Part shown: one piece after another, positions 13,252-24,006 of the stretch | How positions within the stretch are numbered: the first letter of the stretch is position 1 | How the letters are laid out: each line of letters opens with the position of its first letter | Assembly: GCA_947462535.1 (NCBI GenBank) | Contig: CANHPN010000025.1 | Coordinates: forward strand, 1 to 32,948 | Length of the DNA stretch: 32,948 nucleotides | Direction of reading: 5' to 3' | Origin: Akkermansiaceae bacterium | GTDB lineage: Bacteria; Verrucomicrobiota; Verrucomicrobiia; Verrucomicrobiales; Akkermansiaceae | Notes under the pieces: generated by a model | Told to the model about the DNA's origin: nothing | Database searches by the model: none | What the model saw: the letters and a program-made list of their open reading frames with translations, nothing else | Translations under genes and position numbers: made by a program

Positions 13252-14433
13252 ATGTCTCCCGAACAACAACTCGCCCAACTCACCGCCGGCACCGCCAAAG
13301 TTCTATCCGAAAAGGAACTGCTGGAAAAACTCCGCCTCGGTCGCCCGCTACGCATCAAGCTCGGCGTCGATCCGACCGCCCCGGACATCCACCTCGGCCA
13401 CACCGTCGCGCTGGAGAAGCTCCGCCAGTTCCAGCTTCTCGGGCACCAGGCCGTGCTGCTCATCGGCGACTTCACCGCCACCGTCGGCGACCCGACCGGC
13501 CGCTCTTCCACCCGTCCGCCGCTCACCCGCGATGAGGTGCTGGTCAACGCCGCCACCTACACCGACCAGGCCTTTAAGATCCTCGACAAGTCGCAAACCG
13601 AGATCGTTTACAACGGCGACTGGTTCCGCAAAATGACCTACGAGGAAGTTCTCAAGCTCAACGGCCGCGTCACGCTCCAACAGATGCTCCAGCGCGAGGA
13701 CTTCCGCACCCGCCTCGATGCCGGCCAGGAAATCCGCCTCCACGAGCTCCAATACCCGATCATGCAGGGCTGGGATTCCGTGGAAATCCGCGCCGACGTC
13801 GAGATCGGCGGCACCGACCAGCTCTTCAACATCCTTGTCGGCCGCGACCTCCAGAAAGAGGAAGGCCAGCCGCAGCAAGTCGTCATGGTCATGCCGCTGC
13901 TCGAAGGCCTCGACGGCGTGAAAAAGATGTCCAAATCCTACGGCAACTACGTCGGCGTCAGCGACGCGCCGCAGGAAATGTTCGGCAAGCTCATGAGCGT
14001 TTCCGACGAGCTGATGGACCGCTACTACCTGCTCCTGCTGGGCGAGGCCCGCGACCCGTCCGGTCACCCGATGGATGCGAAGAAGGCGCTCGCCGAGAAA
14101 ATCACCAGCCGCTACCACGGCCCCGCCGCCGGCCCCGCCGCCCGCGCCGACTGGGACACGCGCTTCTCCAAAAAAGACCTCGCCGCCGCCGAGCTGCCGG
14201 AAATTTCCCTCGCGGATCTTCCCGCCGATCTCACCGTTCTCAGTCTCACCGCCCACGCCTTCCAAGCCGCCTACGGCCTGGAAAAATCCAACGGCGAGCT
14301 GAAGAAGCAGTTCATCACCACGGGCTCCGTCCAGCTCAACGGCGAGAAACTCACCGACCCCGCCGCCGCCATCTCACCCGCCGCCGGCGACGTCCTCAAG
14401 CTCTCGAAAAAGCATGCGGTGAGATTCATCTGA
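13252..14433 (+). CDS. tyrS: Tyrosyl-tRNA synthetase
   Basis: A 393-residue class I synthetase charging tRNA-Tyr. The HIGH-type motif is PDIHLGHTVALEKL (44-57), preceded by KLGVDPTA. The KMSKS motif is present as KKMSKSYGNYVGV (224-236). MQGWDSVEIRADVEIGGTDQ is the tyrosine-binding region, and the C-terminus carries an S4 RNA-binding domain (FITTGSVQLNGEKLTDPAAA). Length and domain order match the bacterial TyrRS form with an HLGH signature. The start follows CCCAAAG. It converges with recQ, with a hairpin after each gene. Confidence 0.95.
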   Translation: MSPEQQLAQLTAGTAKVLSEKELLEKLRLGRPLRIKLGVDPTAPDIHLGHTVALEKLRQFQLLGHQAVLLIGDFTATVGDPTGRSSTRPPLTRDEVLVNAATYTDQAFKILDKSQTEIVYNGDWFRKMTYEEVLKLNGRVTLQQMLQREDFRTRLDAGQEIRLHELQYPIMQGWDSVEIRADVEIGGTDQLFNILVGRDLQKEEGQPQQVVMVMPLLEGLDGVKKMSKSYGNYVGVSDAPQEMFGKLMSVSDELMDRYYLLLLGEARDPSGHPMDAKKALAEKITSRYHGPAAGPAARADWDTRFSKKDLAAAELPEISLADLPADLTVLSLTAHAFQAAYGLEKSNGELKKQFITTGSVQLNGEKLTDPAAAISPAAGDVLKLSKKHAVRFI

Positions 14434-14454
14434 TCCAACCAACTGGAGCGCTGA

Positions 14455-14477
14455 CTTAAGCCCACATCGGGCTCAAG
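14455..14477 (+). terminator. Hairpin after tyrS
   Basis: CTTAAGCCC (14455-14463), loop ACATC, GGGCTCAAG (14469-14477): a nine-base stem with one mismatch, 21 bases after the tyrS stop. There is no T-run, so termination strength is uncertain. A second small hairpin, CGATGAA/TTCATCG, lies at about 14515-14534. Confidence 0.45.
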
Positions 14478-14548
14478 CGCGTGTCCCGAATCGACTGGCA
14501 GCTATCATCCAAGGCCGATGAAATCCGCTTCATCGTCCTGCCAGAGCC

Positions 14549-14571
14549 GTGCGGACGGCAGCGGTCCGCAC
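14549..14571 (-). terminator. Hairpin after recQ
   Basis: GTGCGGAC (14549-14556), loop of seven, GTCCGCAC (14564-14571): a perfect eight-base stem three bases past the recQ stop codon on the minus strand. No long T-tract follows. Confidence 0.5.
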
Positions 14572-14574
14572 TCC

Positions 14575-16749
14575 TTATTTCGGGGCAAATTGCGAGTTTG
14601 TCGCCCGGAACAGCCGGAGTTTCCCGTAGCTGATGCGGCCTTCGAGATGCTCGAAAATCGGTTTCAGCGCGCCTTCCTCGTAGCCTTCGAAGGCGCTTTT
14701 CATGATTTGTTCCTCCTCGTCGGTGTAGAGTCCGCGCGGGTCGAGTTGAGCACCGTTTTCCAGCGCCAGGCCGAGGTGGGTCTCGATGGTGGACTCGGCG
14801 AGGCCGCGGGATTTCGCGATTTCCGCGACGGACTGGCCGTTTTTGAAGAGCTCCAGGGTGATCGCCGCAGTGCCGATGGTGACGCCGGGCGGGCGGGGAG
14901 GCGGCGCGGAAACGGCTTCGAGCGGCGCGAAATCCTGCCGCAGGTTTTCTGCTAGCCAGTCGTGGATTACGCCGAGAAACGCCTTGCCGTAGTCATCGAG
15001 TTTTTTCTCGCCGACGCCGGGGATGCGCAGCAGCGCGGCGTTGTCCTGCGGATAGTCGCGGCTGAAATGGCGCAGCGTGACATCCGAGAAAACCACGTAA
15101 GGCGGCACGTTGCGGGCGTCGGCGAGCTCCTTGCGGAGGCCGCGCAGTTTTTCGAAGAGGCCGGGATCGCAGGGGATGTCGCCGGTGCGGACGGTCTTCG
15201 CTTTGGGCGTGCTGAGCGCGCGGGTAAGCATGACGGACTCGCGCTTTTTGAGAACGTCGAGGCCGCGCTGGCTGACGGCGACGGTGGGGAATTTATCCTC
15301 GCTCGCGGCGAGCAGGCCGGCGCGGAGCAGTTGCCGACCGAGATCGACCCAATACGGGCGCGGCTGGTCCTTGCCGATGCCATGGGTGGTGATCTGGTCG
15401 TGTTTCCAGCGTTGGATTTTCTCCGACTGGCCGCCGGTTAGGACTTCGGAAACATGGTTCAGGCCGACGCTGAATCCGCCGACCTGGCGGATGCGCAGGA
15501 CGCAACTGAGGAGCTTCTGGACATCGATGGTCGCGTCCCATTTTTCGCGGGGATGGAGGCAGTGATCGCAGCAACCGCAGTTTTCCTCGGTCCAGATCTC
15601 GCCGAAGTAACCCATCAGACTGACGCGGCGGCAGGCGTCGTTTTCGGCAAAATGCGTCATCTGGTCGAGCTGGCGATGGGCGATGTTGCGAGCCTGTTCG
15701 TCCGGGATTTCTTCGAGAAACTTCAGGTATTTCGTGACGTCGCCGCGGGAGAACAGCAGCAGGCAGTCGGCCGGCAGGCCATCGCGGCCGGCGCGGCCGG
15801 TTTCCTGATAGTAGCCCTCGATGTTCTTTGGCAAGTCGGCGTGGATGACGTAGCGGACGTTCGGTTTGTTGATGCCCATGCCGAAGGCGACGGTGGCGCA
15901 GGCGATCTTGGCCTCGTCGCGAAGAAAGGCGTCCTGGTTTTTCGCGCGCTCCGCCGGGTCGAGGCCGGCGTGATAGGCGACGGCGGAGAATCCCTGCCCG
16001 CGCAGCGTGGCGGCGAGGTTTTCCGCGCTTTTGCGGGACTGGCAATAGACGATACCGGAGTCCTCGGGCCGGGCGTTGGCGAAATTGCATACTTGCGCGG
16101 CGGCACCGGATTTCGCGATGACCTGGTATTTCAAATTCGGCCGGTTGAAGCTGGCGAGGAAGATGGCGGGGTCGCGCAGCTCGAGTTGTTTGACGATATC
16201 CTCGCGCACGCGCTCAGTGGCGGTGGCGGTCAGGGCGAGCACCGGGATGTGCGGAATGACTTGGCGGACCTCCTTGAGGCGGCGGTATTCCGGGCGGAAA
16301 TCGTGGCCCCACTCGCTAATGCAGTGCGCCTCGTCCACCGCCAGCGCGGCGATGTTCCAATCCTTCAGCCGCGCCAGGAAATCCGGCAGCATCAGGCGCT
16401 CGGGCGCGACGTAGAGTAACTGGTATTTTCCGGCGTTGATGCCGTCGAGCCGCCGCCGCGCCTCGTTTCCGTCCAGCGACGAGTTGAGAAACGTCGCCGC
16501 CACGCCGCTGGCTTCGAGCTGGTCCACCTGGTCCTTCATCAGCGCGATGAGCGGGGAAACGACGACGGTGAGTCCCTCGCGAACGAGGGCGGGCAGCTGA
16601 TAGCAGAGACTTTTCCCGGCCCCGGTCGGCAAAATCGCCACGGCGTCACGGCCAGCGAGCGAGGCTTCCATGATTTCCCGCTGCAGCGGGCGGAATTCGT
16701 CATAGCCGAAGGTTTGCTTGAGGCGGCTGGATAACAGTTGCAGGCTCAT
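14575..16749 (-). CDS. recQ: ATP-dependent DNA helicase RecQ
   Basis: A 724-residue 3'-5' helicase for recombination and fork repair. ATG 16749 is preferred over an in-frame TTG at 16785, which would lie in the -35 box. Motifs: FRPLQREIM (Q motif), ILPTGAGKS (39-47), DEAH (139-142), LTATAT, FGMGINKPNVRYVIH and QETGRAGRDG. The RecQ zinc site is visible as CRRVSLMGYFGE...CGCCDHC. An RQC winged helix and an HRDC domain follow (PPYVVFSDVTLRHFSRDYPQ, LLRIPGVGEKKLDDYG). The last ~100 residues add a helix-turn-helix of the HTH_40 type (SVAEIAKSRGLAESTIETHL), an extension seen in some bacterial RecQ proteins but absent from the E. coli form. Confidence 0.95.
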   Translation of the reverse strand: MSLQLLSSRLKQTFGYDEFRPLQREIMEASLAGRDAVAILPTGAGKSLCYQLPALVREGLTVVVSPLIALMKDQVDQLEASGVAATFLNSSLDGNEARRRLDGINAGKYQLLYVAPERLMLPDFLARLKDWNIAALAVDEAHCISEWGHDFRPEYRRLKEVRQVIPHIPVLALTATATERVREDIVKQLELRDPAIFLASFNRPNLKYQVIAKSGAAAQVCNFANARPEDSGIVYCQSRKSAENLAATLRGQGFSAVAYHAGLDPAERAKNQDAFLRDEAKIACATVAFGMGINKPNVRYVIHADLPKNIEGYYQETGRAGRDGLPADCLLLFSRGDVTKYLKFLEEIPDEQARNIAHRQLDQMTHFAENDACRRVSLMGYFGEIWTEENCGCCDHCLHPREKWDATIDVQKLLSCVLRIRQVGGFSVGLNHVSEVLTGGQSEKIQRWKHDQITTHGIGKDQPRPYWVDLGRQLLRAGLLAASEDKFPTVAVSQRGLDVLKKRESVMLTRALSTPKAKTVRTGDIPCDPGLFEKLRGLRKELADARNVPPYVVFSDVTLRHFSRDYPQDNAALLRIPGVGEKKLDDYGKAFLGVIHDWLAENLRQDFAPLEAVSAPPPRPPGVTIGTAAITLELFKNGQSVAEIAKSRGLAESTIETHLGLALENGAQLDPRGLYTDEEEQIMKSAFEGYEEGALKPIFEHLEGRISYGKLRLFRATNSQFAPK

Positions 16750-16755
16750 GGCATC

Positions 16756-16785
16756 AGTTGAAGCGTGATCGTTTGAACAGGTCAA
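16756..16785 (-). promoter_or_regulatory. recQ promoter, predicts leaderless mRNA
   Basis: Minus strand: TTGACC (16780-16785), 18 bases, TCAACT (16756-16761), then six bases to ATG 16749. It starts eight bases from the divergent carB -35 box. Confidence 0.45.
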
Positions 16786-16792
16786 GATGGAA

Positions 16793-16821
16793 TTGGCACG
16801 GACTGTGGCGATAACTGATGT
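16793..16821 (+). promoter_or_regulatory. Possible carB promoter
   Basis: TTGGCA (16793-16798), 17 bases, TGATGT (16816-16821). This gives a leader of about 87 bases with no Shine-Dalgarno sequence before ATG 16915; the bases before the start are pyrimidine-rich. Confidence 0.4.
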
Positions 16822-16914
16822 TGATCTTCAATCCCGCCCTTTACAAGCCGGATGATCCCTGCCACACACCTCGAAATTTAGCCGCCCGGCGGTCTCTCCC
16901 AACCTTCTCCTACC

Positions 16915-20109
<3,195 letters not shown>

Positions 20110-20287
20110 GGCCTGCGACTTTGGCAGCAGGGAAGAGGAGGAGTGGCAGCAGGCTGCACGCAGTCCAAGGTCAGAGGTCCAGGATCGGGGGCCGGGGTGT
20201 CCCATTTTTTAGTGACATGACAGATCGGCGGTTTTTGTGGAAGGTGTCTTCCGTCGAGGGGAGAGGTCCCCGGTTTCATTCATGACA

Positions 20288-20327
20288 AAACAAAAGAGGC
20301 CGCACGAGTGTGCGGCCTCTTTTGTTT
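20288..20327. terminator. Strong bidirectional intrinsic terminator between carB and pfkB
   Basis: An 18-base perfect stem (core AAAAGAGGCCGCAC / GTGCGGCCTCTTTT) around a four-base GAGT loop, with A-rich sequence on the left and T-rich on the right, so it can stop transcription from both convergent sides. It lies 178 bases after carB and 52 bases past the pfkB stop. The stretch 20110-20287 shows no gene. Confidence 0.9.
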
Positions 20328-20379
20328 GTTTTGTTTGTAAGGGCAGCTTGGATGGACAGGACGGCCATCGCGCTTGAGG

Positions 20380-21363
20380 TCACCAGTGGGTGGCGGCGCG
20401 GAATTCCTGGATGCGGGCTTCGAGCTCGCCGACGGCGAGGGTTTCCATGCGGCGGGTGGAGAAGGCCTCGCAGGTGAAGGAGGCGAGCATGGAGCCGTGG
20501 ATGATGGCCTGGCGGAGCATCGGGGCATCGTAGGGCGGATGGCCTTGGGAGGCGAGGTAGCCGGCCATGCCGCCGAGGAAGGTGTCGCCGGCACCGGTGG
20601 GATCGGCGACGGTTTCAAGCGGATAGGCGGAGCAGCGGAAGATTTCCCCGTCTTGGGAAAACAACATGGCACCGAACTCGCCGAGTTTGACGACCACGTT
20701 GCGAGGGCCTTTTTCGAGGAGGATGCGGCCGGCTTTGACGAGGTTGGAGGTGCGGGCGAGGTCGCGGGCCTCGCCTTCGTTGAGGACGAATAGGTCGAGG
20801 TGCGGCAGGACATCGTGGAGCCGGTCGTTGGCGATCTCGATCCAGAGGTCCATGGTGTCGGCGATGACGAAGGAGGCGTTGAGATTTGAAGAGCCGTTGC
20901 CGCACTGGGCGAGCATTTCGAGCTGGTTGTCCGGGGACATGTTCGCGAGCACGACGATGGGCGAGGCGGCGGAGTCGGTGGGGACCTTGACCTGCCAGTT
21001 TTCGAGGACGTTGAGGCCGACGCGGTGGGTGGTGCGGTCGTTCATGTTGGCGTGATACTCGCCGGACCAGGTGAAGGATTCGTTGGTGGAACGCTCGACG
21101 CCATGGAGGGAAACGCCGCGGATTTCGAGCATTTCAAGATGCTCTTGGGGGAAGTCGTGGCCGATGATGCCGATGAGGTCAACGGGACGGCTGAAGAAGG
21201 AGGCGGCAAGCGCGGCATAGGCGGCGGAACCGCCGAGGAGGTTGCGGGCCTCGTCGTCGGGGGTCTTGACGTGGTCGATGGCGATGGTGCCGCCGATGAC
21301 GATGCGGGGGGGCTGCGAGGGCGGAAGTCGGAACTCGGATGGCGGAACGGAAGATGGGGTCAT
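20380..21363 (-). CDS. PfkB/ribokinase-family carbohydrate or nucleoside kinase
   Basis: A 327-residue kinase of the PfkB superfamily. The C-terminal signature DPTGAGDTFLGGMAGYLAS carries the anion hole and catalytic Asp; LLGGSAAYAALAASFFSRPV is the N-terminal sugar-binding block. The phosphate acceptor cannot be told from sequence alone. Residues ~4-20 (SSVPPSEFRLPPS) are encoded by a tract of seven-base repeats, so the first residues are probably not part of the ancestral protein and the functional domain begins at PRIVIGGTIAIDHVKTPDDE. It is last in the accB-accC-thiE-four-helix-bundle-pfkB series, nine bases after the previous stop. Confidence 0.85.
   Translation of the reverse strand: MTPSSVPPSEFRLPPSQPPRIVIGGTIAIDHVKTPDDEARNLLGGSAAYAALAASFFSRPVDLIGIIGHDFPQEHLEMLEIRGVSLHGVERSTNESFTWSGEYHANMNDRTTHRVGLNVLENWQVKVPTDSAASPIVVLANMSPDNQLEMLAQCGNGSSNLNASFVIADTMDLWIEIANDRLHDVLPHLDLFVLNEGEARDLARTSNLVKAGRILLEKGPRNVVVKLGEFGAMLFSQDGEIFRCSAYPLETVADPTGAGDTFLGGMAGYLASQGHPPYDAPMLRQAIIHGSMLASFTCEAFSTRRMETLAVGELEARIQEFRAATHW
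21323..21350. repeat. Tandem seven-base repeat in the 5' end of pfkB
   Basis: Four consecutive heptads: GGAAGTC, GGAACTC, GGATGGC, GGAACGG. The bases GGAA recur every seven bases while the rest varies. The tract is translated into the N-terminal residues of the PfkB protein. Confidence 0.55.
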
Positions 21364-21372
21364 GGAGGTGAG

Positions 21373-21681
21373 TTATTTGCGGTTTCGTTTGGCGGTGTTG
21401 ATGGAACTTACGATGATGGAAAGGATCTGATTTGCTTCGGCCATGAGTGGCTGGAGGCGGCTGGCGGGGAGCATTCCCGAACGAACGATTAACTCCAGCC
21501 AGAAAAGGACTTCATCGGCTTCTTCCTCGACGGTTGCCATTTTGCTGCTGAAATCGGCGATGCTTTTGGCCCGCTTCGCGGTGCGGTAGTTGGCCGCGAC
21601 GGAAGTTCCGGATCGACAAAGCCGGTCGGCGGCGTTCCGTCCCTGGATTGTTTTTGGCAGGGTGTCGACGGCTTCGACCAC
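21373..21681 (-). CDS. Four-helix-bundle protein (S23/23S rRNA IVS type), start unclear
   Basis: A small helical protein of the family first seen in 23S rRNA intervening sequences. Signature text: SGTSVAANYRTAKRAKSIAD, then KMATVEEEADEVLFWLELI and LMAEANQILSIIVSSINTAK. The function of this family is unknown. The only ordinary start in frame is GTG 21681 (102 residues), yet homologous sequence continues upstream as DLRERTRCFALR without a start. The frame is open back to the thiE stop codon (21742-21744), which is in the same phase and directly abuts it. Either translation starts at a rare codon such as ATT 21720, or ribosomes continue from thiE, or the gene has lost its start. Seven-base repeats flank it on both sides. 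Confidence 0.7.
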   Translation of the reverse strand: MVEAVDTLPKTIQGRNAADRLCRSGTSVAANYRTAKRAKSIADFSSKMATVEEEADEVLFWLELIVRSGMLPASRLQPLMAEANQILSIIVSSINTAKRNRK

Positions 21682-21741
21682 GCGGAGCGCGAAGCACCTT
21701 GTCCTTTCGCGAAGATCAATCGGATCGCTGGCAGCTTTTTC

Positions 21742-22491
21742 TTAATTTCCCGGGTTCCGGGTTCCGCATTCCGCGTTCAAGGCCGCTATGGCTGCCCGGG
21801 TCGCGGATTGGACGTTTGTGGCCTTGAGAAGATCCGAGACGATGACGACGCGGCGAGCTCCGGCGGCGAGGACTTGCGGGAGGGTTTGGCGGGTGATGCC
21901 GCCGATGCAGAAGGCGGGGATTTGCGAGCCGACTTCGCGCTCCATGGCGGCGATTTCGTGCAGACCGATGGCGGGGCGGCCGGCTTTGGTGGGGGTGGGA
22001 AAAAGCGGGCCGAAGCCGATGTAGTCGAAGCCTTCGGCGAGGGCGGCACGGGCTTGGTCGAGGGAATGGGTGGAGCGGCCGAAGAGGAAGGAACGCGGGA
22101 CGGAGGTGGCGGGAGAGGATGAATGAATGAATGAATGAAGGCCGGACTGAAGTCCGCGGTCCGGGGGGGGATGAAGATGACAGGCGAGACGCCTATCCGC
22201 CTTTTCGCGGGCTTCGGCGAGGGAGCCGTCGTCCTGACCGATGTGGACGCCGTCGGCGCCGATTTGCGCGGCGAGGGCGGGGTGGTCGTTGAGGATGAAG
22301 GGGACTCCGGCGGCACGGCAGAGCGGGAGGAGTTTTTCGGCGACGCGCTGGATGGTGGCGAGGTCGTGGCCTTTGGCGCGGAGCTGGAGGAGGTGGGCTC
22401 CGCCGGATAGGAGCGAGGTGGTGACTTCCTCGGCGCGGGCCTCGGGGACGTAGCCGAGGTCGAGGATGGCGTAGAGGCGGGCTGTTGGCAT
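21742..22491 (-). CDS. thiE: Thiamine-phosphate synthase with a repeat-encoded insertion
   Basis: A 249-residue TIM-barrel enzyme joining the thiazole and pyrimidine moieties to make thiamine phosphate. ATG 22491 is chosen; frames upstream are translated repeats. Motifs: LLQLRAKG (34-41), FILNDH (65-70), GADGVHIGQDD (78-88), FGRSTHSLDQA (137-147), DYIGFGPLFPTPTKAG (156-171) and FCIGGIT (194-200). ThiE is normally ~210 residues. The excess is a low-complexity insert at about residues 98-134, including LHPPPDRGLQSGLHSFIHSS, encoded by a repeat block, plus a C-terminal tail from heptad repeats (NAECGTRNPGN). All catalytic blocks survive, so activity is plausible. It follows accC by a 112-base repeat-filled gap. 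Confidence 0.9.
   Translation of the reverse strand: MPTARLYAILDLGYVPEARAEEVTTSLLSGGAHLLQLRAKGHDLATIQRVAEKLLPLCRAAGVPFILNDHPALAAQIGADGVHIGQDDGSLAEAREKADRRLACHLHPPPDRGLQSGLHSFIHSSSPATSVPRSFLFGRSTHSLDQARAALAEGFDYIGFGPLFPTPTKAGRPAIGLHEIAAMEREVGSQIPAFCIGGITRQTLPQVLAAGARRVVIVSDLLKATNVQSATRAAIAALNAECGTRNPGN
21747..21775. repeat. Tandem seven-base repeat at the 3' end of thiE
   Basis: Heptads TTCCGGG, TTCCGCA, TTCCGCG (21755-21775), preceded by an eight-base variant TTCCCGGG. It encodes the tail of ThiE and lies just upstream of the four-helix-bundle frame. Confidence 0.55.
22119..22194. repeat. Repeat block inserted in frame within thiE
   Basis: From left to right on the plus strand: five copies of ATGA (22119-22138), a hairpin CGGACT-GA-AGTCCG (22143-22156), a G-run, and a hairpin AGGC-GAGAC-GCCT (22182-22194). 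The same ingredients recur at 22503-22599. The block corresponds to the extra residues of ThiE. Confidence 0.65.
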
Positions 22492-22502
22492 GCTTGAAGA
22501 CG

Positions 22503-22599
22503 GATGAATGAACGCAGGGGGCGAGACGCCCCCTCGACGGTCTGGAGCAAGATGCTCCAGCCACGTGATGAATGAATGCAAGGGACAGGAATGTCCCTT
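22503..22599. repeat. Cluster of three small hairpins joined by ATGA repeats
   Basis: Fills the accC-thiE gap. Hairpins: AGGGGGC-GAGAC-GCCCCCT (22516-22534), CTGGAGCA-AGA-TGCTCCAG (22542-22560) and AAGGGACA-GGAA-TGTCCCTT (22580-22599). Tracts of GATGAATGAA separate them. The GAGAC loop is shared with the hairpin inside thiE while the stem bases differ. It may act as an RNA stabiliser or partial terminator between the two genes. Confidence 0.65.
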
Positions 22600-22603
22600 C
22601 TCC

Positions 22604-23956
22604 TTATGGCTTGCGCTCTTCGAGATAGCGCGCGACCCAGCCGATGTCGTAGGTGCCGGCGGCGAAATCCGGGTGGGCGATGATTTCCTGCTGGAAGGGG
22701 ATGGTGGTCTTGATGCCGCGGATCATGAACTCGCCGAGGGCGCGCTTCATGCGGGCGATGGCGATCTCGCGGGTGGCTCCGGTGACGATGAGCTTGGCGA
22801 TCATCGAGTCGTAATGCGGCGGGACGGTGTAGCCGGAATAGACGTGGGTATCGACGCGGACGCCTTTTCCACCGGGGGCATACCAAAGGTCGATGGTGCC
22901 GGGGCTGGGAGTGAAGTTGTTGAAGGGGTCCTCGGCGTTGATGCGGCACTCGATGGAGTGGCCGCGCGGCTGGGCTTCGAGGACGTGGCGGGAAAGCGGC
23001 TCGCCGGCGGCGACGCGGATCTGCTCCTTGATGAGCTCGCAGCCCATGACTTCCTCGGTGACCGGGTGCTCGACCTGGATCCGGGTGTTCATTTCCATGA
23101 AATAGAAGTTCTCGGCGGCTTCATCGACAAGGTATTCGATGGTGCCGGCGTTCTGATAGCCGATGTTCCTGATCAGGTTGACGGAGGCCTCGCCCATGCG
23201 GGCCCGGAGCTCGGGGGTGAGCAGGGGCGACGGGCATTCCTCGATGATCTTCTGGTTGCGGCGCTGCATCGAGCAGTCGCGCTCGCCGAGGTGGATGAAA
23301 TTTCCGTGGGAGTCGCCGATGACCTGGAACTCGACGTGGTGCGGATTGAGGACGAGTTTTTCGAGATAACAGGCCCCGTTGCCGAAGCAGGCGACGGCTT
23401 CGTTAGAGGCGGCTTGAAAGAGGCTGATGAACTCTTCTTCCTTGAAACAAGGGCGCATGCCGCGGCCGCCACCGCCAGCGGTGGCCTTGATCATGACGGG
23501 CAGACCGATTTTTTTTGCCTCGATAAGGGCGCTTTCCGCGTCCGCCATGATGTCGGAGCCGGGAGTGATGGGAACGCCGTTAGCGATGGCGGTGGCGCGG
23601 GCGGTGGCCTTGTCACCCATCATGGAAATCACCTGATGGGACGGCCCGATGAAGGTGAGGCCGGAGCTGGCGCAAATTTCCGCGAAACGGGCGTTTTCCG
23701 ATAGAAACCCGTAGCCGGGGTGGATGGCGTCCGCGCCGGTGATCTCGGCGGCGGCGATGATGCGGTCGATCTTAAGATAGGATTCCTTGCTGGAGGCGGG
23801 GCCGATGCAGACGGCTTCATCGGCGAGCTGGACGTGCATGGAATCGACGTCTGCCTCAGAGTAAACGGCGACGGATTCGACATCGAGCTCGCGGCAGGCA
23901 CGGATGATGCGGAGGGCAATTTCGCCGCGATTGGCAACTAGGACGCGCTTGAACAT
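22604..23956 (-). CDS. accC: Biotin carboxylase subunit of acetyl-CoA carboxylase
   Basis: A 450-residue ATP-grasp enzyme that carboxylates the biotin on AccB in the first step of fatty-acid synthesis. Start MFKRVLVANRGEIALRIIRA is canonical. Other landmarks: IHPGYGFLSENARFAEIC, the glycine-rich ATP loop ATAGGGGRGMRPC, EFQVIGDSHGNFIHLGERDC, YFMEMNTRIQVEHPVTEEV and RINAEDPFNNFTPSPG. Length is standard. It follows accB by 50 bases in the same operon. accA and accD are not in the window, as is common. ATG 23956 is preceded by CTTCTCCGACC, with no Shine-Dalgarno sequence. Confidence 0.97.
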   Translation of the reverse strand: MFKRVLVANRGEIALRIIRACRELDVESVAVYSEADVDSMHVQLADEAVCIGPASSKESYLKIDRIIAAAEITGADAIHPGYGFLSENARFAEICASSGLTFIGPSHQVISMMGDKATARATAIANGVPITPGSDIMADAESALIEAKKIGLPVMIKATAGGGGRGMRPCFKEEEFISLFQAASNEAVACFGNGACYLEKLVLNPHHVEFQVIGDSHGNFIHLGERDCSMQRRNQKIIEECPSPLLTPELRARMGEASVNLIRNIGYQNAGTIEYLVDEAAENFYFMEMNTRIQVEHPVTEEVMGCELIKEQIRVAAGEPLSRHVLEAQPRGHSIECRINAEDPFNNFTPSPGTIDLWYAPGGKGVRVDTHVYSGYTVPPHYDSMIAKLIVTGATREIAIARMKRALGEFMIRGIKTTIPFQQEIIAHPDFAAGTYDIGWVARYLEERKP

Positions 23957-24006
23957 GGTCGGAGAAGTGAAGAAGTGCTCAGTGAGCAGTGATCAGCGAA
24001 AACGGC

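Noticed and set aside
13348-14265. Long minus-strand open frame opposite tyrS, and similar long frames opposite carB, metX and pckG.
   Set aside because: Gly/Val/Ala/Glu/Asp/Arg-rich translations typical of antisense frames in GC-rich genes; the sense strand has unmistakable homology.
20195-20235. GTGTCCCATTTTTTAGTGAC after carB resembles some insertion-sequence tips.
   Set aside because: No matching inverted copy, transposase fragment or target duplication is visible nearby.
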